Shown here: positions 34,685-43,314 of the stretch, piece by piece | Numbering within the stretch: the stretch's first letter is position 1 | How the letters are laid out: the number at the start of each line of letters is the position of its first letter | From: Mesostigma viride | Lineage: Eukaryota; Streptophyta; Mesostigmatophyceae; Mesostigmatales; Mesostigmataceae | DNA length: 64,000 nt | Assembly (NCBI GenBank): GCA_009746045.1 | Contig: RPFO01000702.1 | Coordinates: 184,001 to 248,000 of the forward strand | Reading direction: 5' to 3' | The notes under the pieces: generated by a model | The model's database searches: none | The model's input: only the letters and a program-made list of their open reading frames with translations | What the model was told of the DNA's origin: nothing | Program-made: the position numbers and the translations under genes

Positions 34685-35926
34685 ATGAGAAAAATTATTA
34701 TCACCTGTATGGTAGGTAACGCATTAGAGTGGTACGATTTTATCTTATACGCTCAATTTGCTTACATACTTAAAGAAAAATTTTTTCCAGATAGTTATAT
34801 TAATGAAATACTGACTTTTGCAATATTTGCCGCTGGATTTATTGTTAGACCGATCGGAGGAATTATTTTTGGAGATATCGGAGACCGATTCGGTAGGCGT
34901 ATTTCTTTAGCTATTGGTATATTAACAATGGTAGTGCCTACTACCATAATCGGGTTATTACCAAGTTACGATTCAATTGGTCTAGCTGCTCCTATAATTT
35001 TAACCATAGCACGATTGGCACAAGGATTTTCATTAGGTGGAGAATTCAGCGGTTGTGTAATTTACCTTACAGAACATTCCCCAGCAAATAAAAGAGGGTT
35101 AGCCGGTAGTATTGTGTATATTAGCCAATGTCTAGGTATGTTGTTTGGGTTAATAATTGCATATTTACTTAGTGTCCTTCTATCAAAAGAAGATTTATGG
35201 TCATTTGGCTGGCGCTTGCCTTTTATTAGTAGTTTTTTTATCGGTATGATAGGGTTGTACATAAGAAATAGTTTATCGGAAACTCCATTATACACTAAAA
35301 TAAGGGATCGGGGATTAACTACAGCATCTCCTTTAAAAGAAATACTGCTAAATCATAAAAAGAAGATTTTTCTAGCAATTGGTCTTTATATTAATGTTAC
35401 AGCTCCTTTTTATGCTGCAACAATCTTTATTCAAAATTATATGATAAACCTTGGTTACAGCCAGAGCGAAAGTTCGATTTCAGGCGCACTGACTCTAATA
35501 ATCATGATGGTCAGCTTTCCAGTGGCAGCATTGATCTCAGATAAAATTGGACGCAAACCTGTAATTTTTTATAGCTGTCTGGCACTTGTAATCCTTACAT
35601 ATCCGATTTTTCTCATGATAAATGCTAAATCTTATTACCTTGCAATAACAGCGCAGGTCTTATTTGCTGTTATAGTGGCATTTCATATGGGAGCAATTCC
35701 AACAATTCTAGTAGAGCTTTTTCCAACTAGAATTCGTTTTACGGGAGTAGCGTTATCATGTAACCTAAGCGCTGCTATATTTGGAGGTACAGTGCCAATG
35801 ATTGGTACATGGTTATATCAAATCACGGGAGAGAAGCTAGTAATGTCTTATTATTTAACTTTTCTAGCTGTTCTAGCTATGTTCATAATGTATTTTTATA
35901 AGGAGACATATGATAATATATTATAA
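34685..35926 (+). CDS. MFS transporter, metabolite:H+ symporter (MHS) subfamily
   Basis: 413 residues and about twelve membrane segments. N-terminal signature NALEWYDFILYAQFAYIL and the loop 2-3 motif GDIGDRFGRR mark the MHS group (ProP, KgtP and relatives), as does RLAQGFSLGGEFSG. The repeated motif in the second half is ALISDKIGRKPV. Rickettsiales carry many such genes, probably for host metabolites such as proline, betaine or dicarboxylates; the substrate cannot be read here. It starts 5 bp after the LuxR remnant, which may once have controlled it. It is distinct from the MFS gene at 56581. Confidence 0.87.
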   Translation: MRKIIITCMVGNALEWYDFILYAQFAYILKEKFFPDSYINEILTFAIFAAGFIVRPIGGIIFGDIGDRFGRRISLAIGILTMVVPTTIIGLLPSYDSIGLAAPIILTIARLAQGFSLGGEFSGCVIYLTEHSPANKRGLAGSIVYISQCLGMLFGLIIAYLLSVLLSKEDLWSFGWRLPFISSFFIGMIGLYIRNSLSETPLYTKIRDRGLTTASPLKEILLNHKKKIFLAIGLYINVTAPFYAATIFIQNYMINLGYSQSESSISGALTLIIMMVSFPVAALISDKIGRKPVIFYSCLALVILTYPIFLMINAKSYYLAITAQVLFAVIVAFHMGAIPTILVELFPTRIRFTGVALSCNLSAAIFGGTVPMIGTWLYQITGEKLVMSYYLTFLAVLAMFIMYFYKETYDNIL

Positions 35927-35960
35927 CTATTATATTTTTATTTAATTTTATACTCCAAAA

Positions 35961-36890
35961 TCAGCCCTTATCTTTTGCCTCAAGCGGGTGAAACTCTTTT
36001 AATGTCTTTTTTAAATGAGAAGCTTGTACGTGCATGTATATCTGGGTAGTGCTAATATCACTATGCCCGAGTAATTCTTGAATAACTCTTAAATCTGCGC
36101 CATTCTCAAGTAAGTGGGTAGCAAAACTATGGCGAAGAATATGAGGAGAAATACTATCATGATCAAGACCTGAGTTCAAACTTGCTTTTTTTAATAACAA
36201 TGCAAAATTCTGCCTTGTCATATGGCCCTGATTCGAATAGCTGGGGAAAAAATAGCTATTTGATTTCGAATTTTTACTAACACAAAAACTATTGCGAATT
36301 TTCAAATATTTTTCTAAAGCACTCTGTGCTTGATCATTAATAATTATAACTCTTTCCTTCGAACCTTTCCCTTTAATTAAAAAGTTTTTTCTAATTATAG
36401 AGCAATTACTTCCACTAGTAATATCGCTCATTTTTAAACTGACAAGTTCACTAACACGCATGCCGCTAGCATATAATAAATGGATCATTGCGTTTAATCT
36501 GATCCCGTCAGGAGTACTGTCCTGCTTACAATATTCAAGTAATGTCTTTATATCATCAATCGATAAAAATTTAGGTAATTTAGAATTATAACGGGGTAAA
36601 TCCACCACCAAAACAGGGTTGTAATCTGTGTGATTCTCACTTACTAAAAATATAAAATAGCTTTTTAAAGTTGAAATTTTACGATTTATCGACCTAGGAG
36701 ATATTCCGGATTTAGCCAGTTCTAAAATGAATTTGCTAATATCAGAGTCTTTTACTTCCAGTTCCGTTAATCGGTTTTTAGTTAGAAACTCCTGGAAGTC
36801 CTTTAAATCACGTTTGTAACTAAGCATCGAATTTTTGGCAATCCCCCTCTCCGCAAGCATCATCTCTAAAAACTGCTCGATAAAGTTCAT
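35961..36890 (-). CDS. xerD: Tyrosine recombinase XerD
   Basis: 309 residues, normal length. N-terminal core-binding SAM-like domain ([19 protein letters not shown]) and C-terminal catalytic domain with all active residues: Arg in [13 protein letters not shown], Lys in [11 protein letters not shown]-x-x-R in [18 protein letters not shown], His in LGHSDIST and Tyr in TTQIYMHV. It resolves chromosome dimers at dif with XerC and FtsK. XerD is preferred over XerC on overall likeness; a single gene cannot settle this. It is downstream of the tRNA-Cys on the same strand. Confidence 0.87.
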   Translation of the reverse strand: MNFIEQFLEMMLAERGIAKNSMLSYKRDLKDFQEFLTKNRLTELEVKDSDISKFILELAKSGISPRSINRKISTLKSYFIFLVSENHTDYNPVLVVDLPRYNSKLPKFLSIDDIKTLLEYCKQDSTPDGIRLNAMIHLLYASGMRVSELVSLKMSDITSGSNCSIIRKNFLIKGKGSKERVIIINDQAQSALEKYLKIRNSFCVSKNSKSNSYFFPSYSNQGHMTRQNFALLLKKASLNSGLDHDSISPHILRHSFATHLLENGADLRVIQELLGHSDISTTQIYMHVQASHLKKTLKEFHPLEAKDKG

Positions 36891-36904
36891 ATGTTAGAAT
36901 TTTT

Positions 36905-36979
36905 TGGAGGCCAAGGCCGGAATCGAACCGGCGAATAGAGGATTTGCAGTCCACGGCATTACCACTTTGCTACTTGGCC
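36905..36979 (-). tRNA. tRNA-Cys (GCA), CCA encoded
   Basis: On the minus strand the sequence starts GGCCAAGTAGCAAAGTGG, has an anticodon arm TGGACTGCAAATCC with anticodon GCA, a T arm CCGGTTCGATTCCGG, and closes with CTTGGCC, a U discriminator and CCA. The seven-pair acceptor stem is perfect. Confidence 0.96.
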
Positions 36980-37060
36980 ATTTTTTAAAGATATGTTAGA
37001 GCTGCTTCCAAGTTCTAGCTAATTTCGGCATAAAAAGCAATAATATTTTCAAGGATAGGG

Positions 37061-37555
37061 TTAGCTAATCTTGTTTACGCGTTGTGCATGCCGTCCGCTT
37101 TCAAATTCCGTAGTTAAAAATTTGCTTATAATACGAAAAACAACTGGTTCTTCCGTGATTTTACTAGCAAGAACTAGCACATTTGCATTATTGTGTAATC
37201 GTGACCTCTCTGCCATAAATTCATTTAAGCATAAAGCTGCTCTTACTGAAGAACTACGATTGGCTGCAATTGACATACCAATTCCCGTGCCACAAATCAA
37301 TATTCCTTGCTTTATATTACCCTCAATAATTTCCTCAACAACTTTTTTTGCGTAATCGGGATAATCCACCCTATCCGTATTATAAGATCCCAGATCAATA
37401 ATACTTTTTTTCTTATTCTGATAAGTCATTAAATGGCGGTTTGCTGGATTATTTGAATATATCTCATAACCAATATGAGTTAAGAATTCAAGAATTTTTA
37501 ACTTTAAATCAAATCCCGCATGATCATTTGCAATTGCTAAATCATAATTTCGCAT
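37061..37555 (-). CDS. rpiB: Ribose-5-phosphate isomerase B
   Basis: 164 residues, LacA/RpiB fold. IANDHAGFDLKLKI at the N-terminus, DRVDYPDYAKKVVEEI and the active-site ILICGTGIGMSIAANR with its Cys, then RAALCLNEFMAERSRLHNNANVL. Interconverts ribose 5-phosphate and ribulose 5-phosphate in the non-oxidative pentose phosphate pathway, giving ribose for nucleotides. An insertion of about twelve residues (SNNPANRHLMTYQNKKKS) follows the first strand-helix unit. The gene stands alone, transcribed leftwards. Confidence 0.92.
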   Translation of the reverse strand: MRNYDLAIANDHAGFDLKLKILEFLTHIGYEIYSNNPANRHLMTYQNKKKSIIDLGSYNTDRVDYPDYAKKVVEEIIEGNIKQGILICGTGIGMSIAANRSSSVRAALCLNEFMAERSRLHNNANVLVLASKITEEPVVFRIISKFLTTEFESGRHAQRVNKIS

Positions 37556-37648
37556 AAAAATATCCTTTTTATAGAAAATAATTAGTATTTATTATATAAT
37601 ACGGACGAGTTAATAAATAATAAATTTTAAACCGTAGGCACAAGTTAA

Positions 37649-38524
37649 ATGAAAAATTATAGTTTTTGTATATTACTATATTTAGCTGTTACCACTTTAT
37701 CAGGTTGTGCGGTAACAAAGCAACAAGCTCCCATAGAATACCACCATGGTAACTCAAACCTAGGAGATTCGAGGAGTTTAAATGAAAACACAGTAACTGT
37801 CATTAGCAATGATGGAGAAATAATATCGAGCAAGCCGGAAATTGAAGAGCTGCCAGAAGTTATCAAACCTAATCTTGATAACGAAAACTATATAGTACCA
37901 GAAAGCAAACCTACCGCCATTAATTATAAAATAGTTGAGCATTACGTAGTAGAAAATGAAACAATCCACGAAATAGCTGCCAATTATAAGCAAAATGTAA
38001 ATGCAATTGCAGAAATCAACGATTTAACCCCTCCTTATCATTTAGAAGAATCTCAGATCCTAAAAATAAAAGTACCAAAAGATTTTATTCAAAAACCTAT
38101 AGTAACCACTAAGGCAAAGGAAACCACGGTGAAACCACTAGAGGAAGTTACGGATTACATCTCTCCTGTTGTAGGTACTGTTATAGCAAAATTTGGACAA
38201 AAAACAGAATATGGAACAAATAAGGGTATCAATATTTCTGCCGATGAAGGAACAAAAGTTGTAGCCTCTGCATCCGGTAAGGTAATTTACGCAGACTACG
38301 ATGCTACTTTCGGTAATTTAGTTATCATAAAACTAGATAATAAAAATATAGTACTTTCTTATGCTCATCTCGCAAATTTAATAGTAGCTAAAGGGGCTAG
38401 CCTCAACCAAGGTGATATAGTAGGTTATGTGGGCCATACCGGCAAAGTAAAACAACCACAACTGCATTTTGCGATAAGGGAAGGAAAGAACGCAGTTGAT
38501 CCATTAAAATTTGTGAGTTATTAG
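37649..38524 (+). CDS. LysM/LytM lipoprotein of the NlpD type
   Basis: 291 residues. Lipoprotein signal peptide with lipobox LSGC (Cys near residue 20), then a low-complexity stretch, a LysM peptidoglycan-binding motif (about 97-140, HYVVENETIHEIAANYKQN) and a C-terminal LytM/M23 domain (about 170-290). The zinc ligands are degraded: NKGINISADEG stands where active enzymes have H-x-G-x-D, although LHFAIREG keeps one His. This fits NlpD/EnvC activators that switch on amidases during septum splitting rather than cutting peptidoglycan themselves. Confidence 0.83.
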   Translation: MKNYSFCILLYLAVTTLSGCAVTKQQAPIEYHHGNSNLGDSRSLNENTVTVISNDGEIISSKPEIEELPEVIKPNLDNENYIVPESKPTAINYKIVEHYVVENETIHEIAANYKQNVNAIAEINDLTPPYHLEESQILKIKVPKDFIQKPIVTTKAKETTVKPLEEVTDYISPVVGTVIAKFGQKTEYGTNKGINISADEGTKVVASASGKVIYADYDATFGNLVIIKLDNKNIVLSYAHLANLIVAKGASLNQGDIVGYVGHTGKVKQPQLHFAIREGKNAVDPLKFVSY

Positions 38525-38661
38525 TGCAAAATAAGACTTGTGTATCAAGTAGCAGCCGTGAAACTTTTAACATAAAGCCACTCTGAAAAGTAATTTCTTT
38601 TAGCTGCAGATGTGCTGTATAACAGTAAAAACTGTATTTCCTTTACCTAGGGAAAAATAAC

Positions 38662-39543
38662 ATGATTAAATTCTTAGCAAGTAGATTATTTCAACATAAT
38701 AACTCAGCCATAATAAAATTTCCTATTAGAACATTCAGCTCAGAATCTGAAAATGAATTAAGTATTGTTACAAGACAAGACCAAATTATTAATAAAGGAG
38801 AATATGTTTATCGTCCTTCTGGCAATTGGACTAAAGATGTACATAAATTCCTAGCTTATCTACATAATAAAGGTTTTGATGCTACGCCAAAACCTTTAGG
38901 ATTTGATAAAACAGGCAGAGAAATAGTAAGTTTTATAAAAGGAGAAGTAAGTAACTACCCGCTCACTAAAAATGCCTCATCTATTGGAGTCCTTACCTCG
39001 GCTGCTATTTTACTACGTAAGTATCATGATATCTCCATGGGGTTTTTAGAAGATAATAATGTTGAAGAGAAACCATGGCAGTTATCATGCCGTTATCCAA
39101 TAGAAGTTATATGTCATGGAGATTATGCACCTTATAATGTTGTTTTAAATGGAAAACAAGCAGTTGGAATAGTAGATTTTGATACTGCTCATCCTGGACC
39201 TCGTACATGGGATATTGCATATGCCTTATATAGATGGGCTCCTCTAACAAATCCTAACAACCATGATGGATTTGGCCTCTTAAAAAGCCAAGTTGCAAGA
39301 GCTGCTTTATTCTGTGATTCATATGGCTTACCTATAGAAAAAAGAATTAATATGGCAGCTTTGATTATTGAAAGATTACAATCATTAGTAAATTTCATAT
39401 ATAAAGAAGCAGAAGAAGGCAATGAAACCATGAAAACTAACATAGCAGACGGACACCATCTACTGTATATTGAAGATATAGAATATATTAAAACTCACTC
39501 GCCTTATATCAATGACAAATTATGCGGTTATGAACCTAATTAA
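38662..39543 (+). CDS. Aminoglycoside-phosphotransferase-fold kinase (APH family)
   Basis: 293 residues, protein-kinase-like fold. The catalytic loop VICHGDYAPYNVVLNG (about 155-168) has the H-G-D-x-x-x-x-N pattern and GIVDFDTAHPGPRTWDIAYA supplies the metal-binding Asp. An upstream GEYVYRPSGNWTKDVHKFL segment corresponds to the nucleotide-binding lobe. The first 25 residues look like a non-conserved extension; ATG 38662 has no clear alternative. Members phosphorylate small molecules such as choline, sugars or antibiotics; the substrate here is unknown and a resistance role should not be assumed. It stands alone. Confidence 0.78.
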   Translation: MIKFLASRLFQHNNSAIIKFPIRTFSSESENELSIVTRQDQIINKGEYVYRPSGNWTKDVHKFLAYLHNKGFDATPKPLGFDKTGREIVSFIKGEVSNYPLTKNASSIGVLTSAAILLRKYHDISMGFLEDNNVEEKPWQLSCRYPIEVICHGDYAPYNVVLNGKQAVGIVDFDTAHPGPRTWDIAYALYRWAPLTNPNNHDGFGLLKSQVARAALFCDSYGLPIEKRINMAALIIERLQSLVNFIYKEAEEGNETMKTNIADGHHLLYIEDIEYIKTHSPYINDKLCGYEPN

Positions 39544-39697
39544 AACAGCAAATTATATGCATGTAGTAAATTTACTTAGAACATAGAGCACACACCTATT
39601 ATCTAAATGTTAGATTTCATATAATAAATTATTAGGCAAGATAATTACCTAGGTTGTAGAATATAAAATACAATTTAAATTAAAAATTACCTAAATA

Positions 39698-40108
39698 ATG
39701 TCAAATTTACTTAATGTGGTTCTTTTAATTGCGGCTGGTATCGTTTTAGTCTTAATGTATATAAAACTAAAAAAAGAAAAAGAACCAACACTTAAAAAAG
39801 TGGTCGTGATAGATCCTGAAGCTCAACAGCTATACGCCACTCAAAAACACAAAACCGATGAAGAAAAAACTCTTACTATGCAAGAAAAAATTGAGTTATC
39901 ATGGCAATTTGTGGTAAATATTAAAAATCAGGTGCTAGAAAAATTTTCAAAAACAGATCAAGAAAAAGTAGTAAGAGCCGGCACTATACTTCTTGAACAT
40001 GGCATGAAATATCAACATGATGTTGAGTTAGAGGTGAGAATTAGCCAAGAATCAAAAGCTAAATCTGTGACCAAATCTAAAGAACAGGAACAATCAATGG
40101 CCAGATAA
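39698..40108 (+). CDS. Small single-pass membrane protein, resembles Rickettsia DUF2660
   Basis: 136 residues. An N-terminal membrane segment (LLNVVLLIAAGIVLVLMYIKL) is followed by a charged cytoplasmic tail with MQEKIELSWQFVVNIKNQVLEKFS and VRAGTILLEHGMKYQHDVELEV. No enzyme motif is visible. I associate it from memory with the Rickettsiales-restricted family labelled DUF2660. No function is known. It has its own intergenic spaces on both sides. Confidence 0.62.
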   Translation: MSNLLNVVLLIAAGIVLVLMYIKLKKEKEPTLKKVVVIDPEAQQLYATQKHKTDEEKTLTMQEKIELSWQFVVNIKNQVLEKFSKTDQEKVVRAGTILLEHGMKYQHDVELEVRISQESKAKSVTKSKEQEQSMAR

Positions 40109-40393
40109 TCGGGCTAAGGTAAATTAGTTAAAAATTTTAAGCTACGAAACCTAAAATTATCTGGTTATTACTTAGGCTAGAGATTATAGCTTTGATTTTT
40201 TTTGAAGACAGCTTTAGAAAACTAAACCACACCATACTATAGTCAATTCAGTGGTATTTGCTGCTAGAAATGATAGCCCATTACCTGTCAAACAAGTAAA
40301 AGACAAACAACGACTCTCCTTAAGTACCAATTTAATTAAGTTTAATACAGCCAAGGTAAAAACCCAGGGATATCCATATTATATGATAAAGAG
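40109..40393. other. Intergenic stretch with a short open frame of doubtful meaning
   Basis: A 48-codon frame from GTG 40251 to TAA 40395-40397 (reading VVFAARNDSPLPVKQVKDK and on) lacks a ribosome binding site and overlaps the end of the next, leftward gene by a few bases. I see no similarity to a known protein and do not call it a gene. Confidence 0.4.
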
Positions 40394-40633
40394 CTAACTC
40401 TGGCTAGCTTTAAACATTTTTTTCCTTGTTTTATCCCAGCTATACTGAGTATTAACAGTTTTAACTTCTGTAGTTAGAATATCTCCATTTGGTAATTGCG
40501 CTACATCTAGGCCATTCTTAAGGGATTCAACAATAAGAGGTGTTGTTTTACAAATATAGTTAATATCAGAAAAGATATCGTCTTTATTCTCATTTTCTAC
40601 ATATAAATCATTTTTTTCCAAATTATTAGACAT
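40394..40633 (-). CDS. Small protein, resembles Rickettsia DUF2671
   Basis: 79 residues from the ATG at 40633 (MSNNLEKNDLYVENE); the frame is open upstream to 40702, adding 23 hydrophobic residues. Core: IFSDINYICKTTPLIVESLK and LDVAQLPNGDILTTEVKTVN. I associate this pattern with the family labelled DUF2671 in Rickettsia, from memory. No signal peptide in the short form, and no known function. Convergent to the DUF2660-like gene. Confidence 0.55.
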   Translation of the reverse strand: MSNNLEKNDLYVENENKDDIFSDINYICKTTPLIVESLKNGLDVAQLPNGDILTTEVKTVNTQYSWDKTRKKMFKASQS

Positions 40634-40815
40634 ATATAAATTAATAATTAAGTTAAGTAAAACTAATGGTTTAACTATAACATTTTTTAGAGCAAGCATC
40701 AAGAATCCTTTTTAAAGAAACTTATAGAGAAATTGTCCTACCTGAACAATAAAAAACAGAGTATAATCAAAACGTTATAAAACAAGCAATTAATCGCTAG
40801 AAAATCAAATTTTTT

Positions 40816-42612
40816 ATGGATAATAATATAAATTCAGTAGTTCCGCTAAGGGAAGTATTTAAAAAAATTTGTTATTTCCTCTTTAGCAAGCACAAATGGA
40901 AGGTGGCTTCTTTAATAACAATAATCTTCGTTTCAGGAATAACTACCTCTATTGACAGTATTTTACTCCAAAAACTCACCGATCAAATAGAACAATATTC
41001 AAACCATCATATCCATGAATCTAATTTAGCAGTAATACTACTCAAGTGGATAATAATATACGCCTTATGGTGGGAAGCATTAAATATTACTTGGCTTATC
41101 TACAACTACATATATCTAAAAACGTTACCTAAAGTCAAAGCCCAGGTTATTAACGAATTATACGATCATGTCCAATACCATAGTTATAGTTTTTTCCAAG
41201 GTAAATTAGCTGGAGAAATTACAAATCGAATTACTGAAGGTTCAAGATCATTAGAAATGATTTTTACTCATTTAAATGAAGATATTTTAAGAAAATTCTC
41301 AGTCATTATCTTTGCGCTAATAACCATGTATATAGTACATTATGTTATAGCACTTATATTTTTAACTTGGCTCATAATATTTGTTAGTACCAGCTTATAT
41401 TTTGCCAAAGATATACATCACTATTCAGCCATATACAGCAATAATAAGTCTTTAATCTCGGGGAAAATAGTTGATGCTATAGCTAATATTTCAGTAATAA
41501 GAATGTTTACCTCCCACAAATTTGAAAAAAAATATCTTTTTACGCAAACAGAAAAAGCAGCACTTAGCGATCAAAACATGTTATGGTTCATGCTTAAACT
41601 TAGATATGGCCTTGGTATATCATGTACAATTATGATCGCTGCCATTGTTTATTATATTGTTTCTCTAAGAGGACAAAATATTATAACAATCGGCCAGTGT
41701 GTTCTGGTTATTACTTTATGTATTGCAATTACTGAGGATATATGGGACTTAACAAAGGAATTTGGGGATGTTTTTGAACAGATAGGGGTTTTTAGTCAAA
41801 CCATAAGTTTAATTCAAAAATATACAATTACCGATGTAGAAAACGCACAAACATTAATCATAAAACAGCCTTCTATTGAGTTTCAAAACGTCACCTTCTA
41901 CTACCAAAACCAAGATAATATTTTCAAAAACAAATCTGTAAAAATTGACGCTTATCAAAAAGTTGGTTTAGCCGGTTTTTCTGGTTCTGGCAAAACTACT
42001 TTTACTAACCTGATAACAAGGCTTTTTGATATTGAAGAAGGAAGAATATTAATTGATGGACAGGATATTAAGTTGATAACACAAGATAGTTTGCGCCGAA
42101 ATATTTCGATTATCCCACAAGAGCCTATTCTATTCCACAGATCCATTATTGAAAATATAAAATATGGTACTGAAAGCGCAACATTTGAAGAAGTTGTTGC
42201 TGCCGCAAAATCAGCTTATATACATGATTTTATAAACAAATTACCAGATGGTTATAACACCCTTTGTGGCGAAAGAGGTAACAACTTATCAGGAGGGCAA
42301 AGACAACGTATTATAATTGCTCGAGCTATACTTAAAAATGCTCCTATCCTAATATTAGACGAAGCAACAAGTGCCTTAGATAATCTTACTGAAAATCTAA
42401 TTCAGAGGTCACTTAAAACTCTTATGAAAGGTAAAACAGTTCTCGTTATTGCTCACAGGTTATCTACTTTACTGAATATGGATCGGATTCTGGTGTTTGA
42501 TAATGGTCATATAGTTGAAGACGGAATTCATAATGAATTGAAAACTAACGGTAAACTATACCAGCAATTATGGAATGCGCAAAAAGGCGGATCAATAGCA
42601 GAATTATATTAG
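40816..42612 (+). CDS. ABC exporter, fused membrane and ATPase domains (MsbA/Atm1-like)
   Basis: 598 residues, a half-transporter acting as homodimer. Residues 20-330 contain six membrane segments of an ABC type I exporter; residues 345-598 are the ATPase with Walker A GFSGSGKTTFTNL (about 388), Q-loop IIPQEPILFH, signature NLSGGQRQRIIIARA (about 492), Walker B PILILDEATSALD (about 512) and H-loop VIAHRLST. Substrate uncertain: lipid or peptide export is typical. It is 13 bp from rlmH and probably cotranscribed. Confidence 0.88.
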   Translation: MDNNINSVVPLREVFKKICYFLFSKHKWKVASLITIIFVSGITTSIDSILLQKLTDQIEQYSNHHIHESNLAVILLKWIIIYALWWEALNITWLIYNYIYLKTLPKVKAQVINELYDHVQYHSYSFFQGKLAGEITNRITEGSRSLEMIFTHLNEDILRKFSVIIFALITMYIVHYVIALIFLTWLIIFVSTSLYFAKDIHHYSAIYSNNKSLISGKIVDAIANISVIRMFTSHKFEKKYLFTQTEKAALSDQNMLWFMLKLRYGLGISCTIMIAAIVYYIVSLRGQNIITIGQCVLVITLCIAITEDIWDLTKEFGDVFEQIGVFSQTISLIQKYTITDVENAQTLIIKQPSIEFQNVTFYYQNQDNIFKNKSVKIDAYQKVGLAGFSGSGKTTFTNLITRLFDIEEGRILIDGQDIKLITQDSLRRNISIIPQEPILFHRSIIENIKYGTESATFEEVVAAAKSAYIHDFINKLPDGYNTLCGERGNNLSGGQRQRIIIARAILKNAPILILDEATSALDNLTENLIQRSLKTLMKGKTVLVIAHRLSTLLNMDRILVFDNGHIVEDGIHNELKTNGKLYQQLWNAQKGGSIAELY

Positions 42613-42624
42613 GTACACTATTTA

Positions 42625-43074
42625 ATGATAATTAATATTATTTCTGTAGGCAAATTATCTCCAGGGTACAGAGGGCTAGCAGATCATTATTGCAAAATGA
42701 TTAAATGGAAGGTAAAAGAAACAGAATTAAATTATAATAAAAAATTATCAGAAAACCAGGCTAAGACTTACGAAGCTAAATTAATTAACAACCACATAAA
42801 TATTAATTCATATAAAATTGTTTTGGATGTACAAGGACAACAGCTAAACAGTCAGGAATTTAGCTTGTTATTTAAAAACCAGATGATGATAGGACAAAAT
42901 ATAGATATTATAGTCGGCGGGGCTTTTGGTCTAGACGATTCAATTACTAAAAGTGCTCACATCAGATTAAGTCTCTCGAAGATGACCTTACCCCATCAGC
43001 TAGCTAAACTTGTTTTACTTGAACAAATATATAGATCCCAAACTATATTAGCGGCGCACCCTTATCATAAATAA
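42625..43074 (+). CDS. rlmH: 23S rRNA (pseudouridine1915-N3)-methyltransferase RlmH
   Basis: 149 residues, SPOUT fold with the C-terminal knot. Family features: ISVGKLSPGYRGLADHYCKM, YKIVLDVQGQQLNSQEFSLL, IDIIVGGAFGLDDSI and the closing MTLPHQLAKLVLLEQIYRSQ with HPYHK at the end. Methylates pseudouridine 1915 in helix 69 of assembled 70S ribosomes. Follows the ABC exporter gene closely. Confidence 0.94.
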   Translation: MIINIISVGKLSPGYRGLADHYCKMIKWKVKETELNYNKKLSENQAKTYEAKLINNHININSYKIVLDVQGQQLNSQEFSLLFKNQMMIGQNIDIIVGGAFGLDDSITKSAHIRLSLSKMTLPHQLAKLVLLEQIYRSQTILAAHPYHK

Positions 43075-43089
43075 TTAGTTTATAGCTAA

Positions 43090-43254
43090 CTGCAGACCTT
43101 CGGTGCTATAAATAATGAAGTAAAGCACCTAATAGGGGCAAGCAATGAATTACAACATCCCCCTCGTGTTACTCAATCTGCAATAATTGCATCAAAAGCA
43201 AACAAATTGAATATACCAAAAAAGTTTACTCTAACTTGTGCCTTATCAATATAA
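43090..43254 (+). pseudogene. Open-frame remnant of an unrecognised gene
   Basis: 54 codons without stop read LQTFGAINNEVKHLIGASNE, then LQHPPRVTQSAIIASKANKL and NIPKKFTLTCALSI. There is no start codon or ribosome binding site. The composition looks protein-like, but the source is unknown. Its end overlaps the hairpin at 43231-43266. Low certainty. Confidence 0.3.
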
Positions 43255-43266
43255 GGTACAAGTTAG
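43231..43266. terminator. 16-bp hairpin between convergent rlmH and permease genes
   Basis: CTAACTTGTGCCTTAT (43231-43246) and ATAAGGTACAAGTTAG (43251-43266) pair with one G-T wobble around a CAAT loop. Placed between genes that converge, it could end transcription from both sides. No T tract follows on either strand, so a factor-independent terminator is not proven. Confidence 0.4.
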
Positions 43267-43314
43267 AGGAGGAATTGATTAAGCGCTTTTCTGGCTAGTG
43301 GCACTTATATTTAA

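Noticed and set aside
38662-39543. Antibiotic resistance gene
   Set aside because: The fold is that of aminoglycoside phosphotransferases, but most bacterial members act on other small molecules; nothing nearby points to resistance.
40251-40397. 48-codon frame from a GTG
   Set aside because: No ribosome binding site, no similarity, and overlap with the end of a better supported gene on the other strand.
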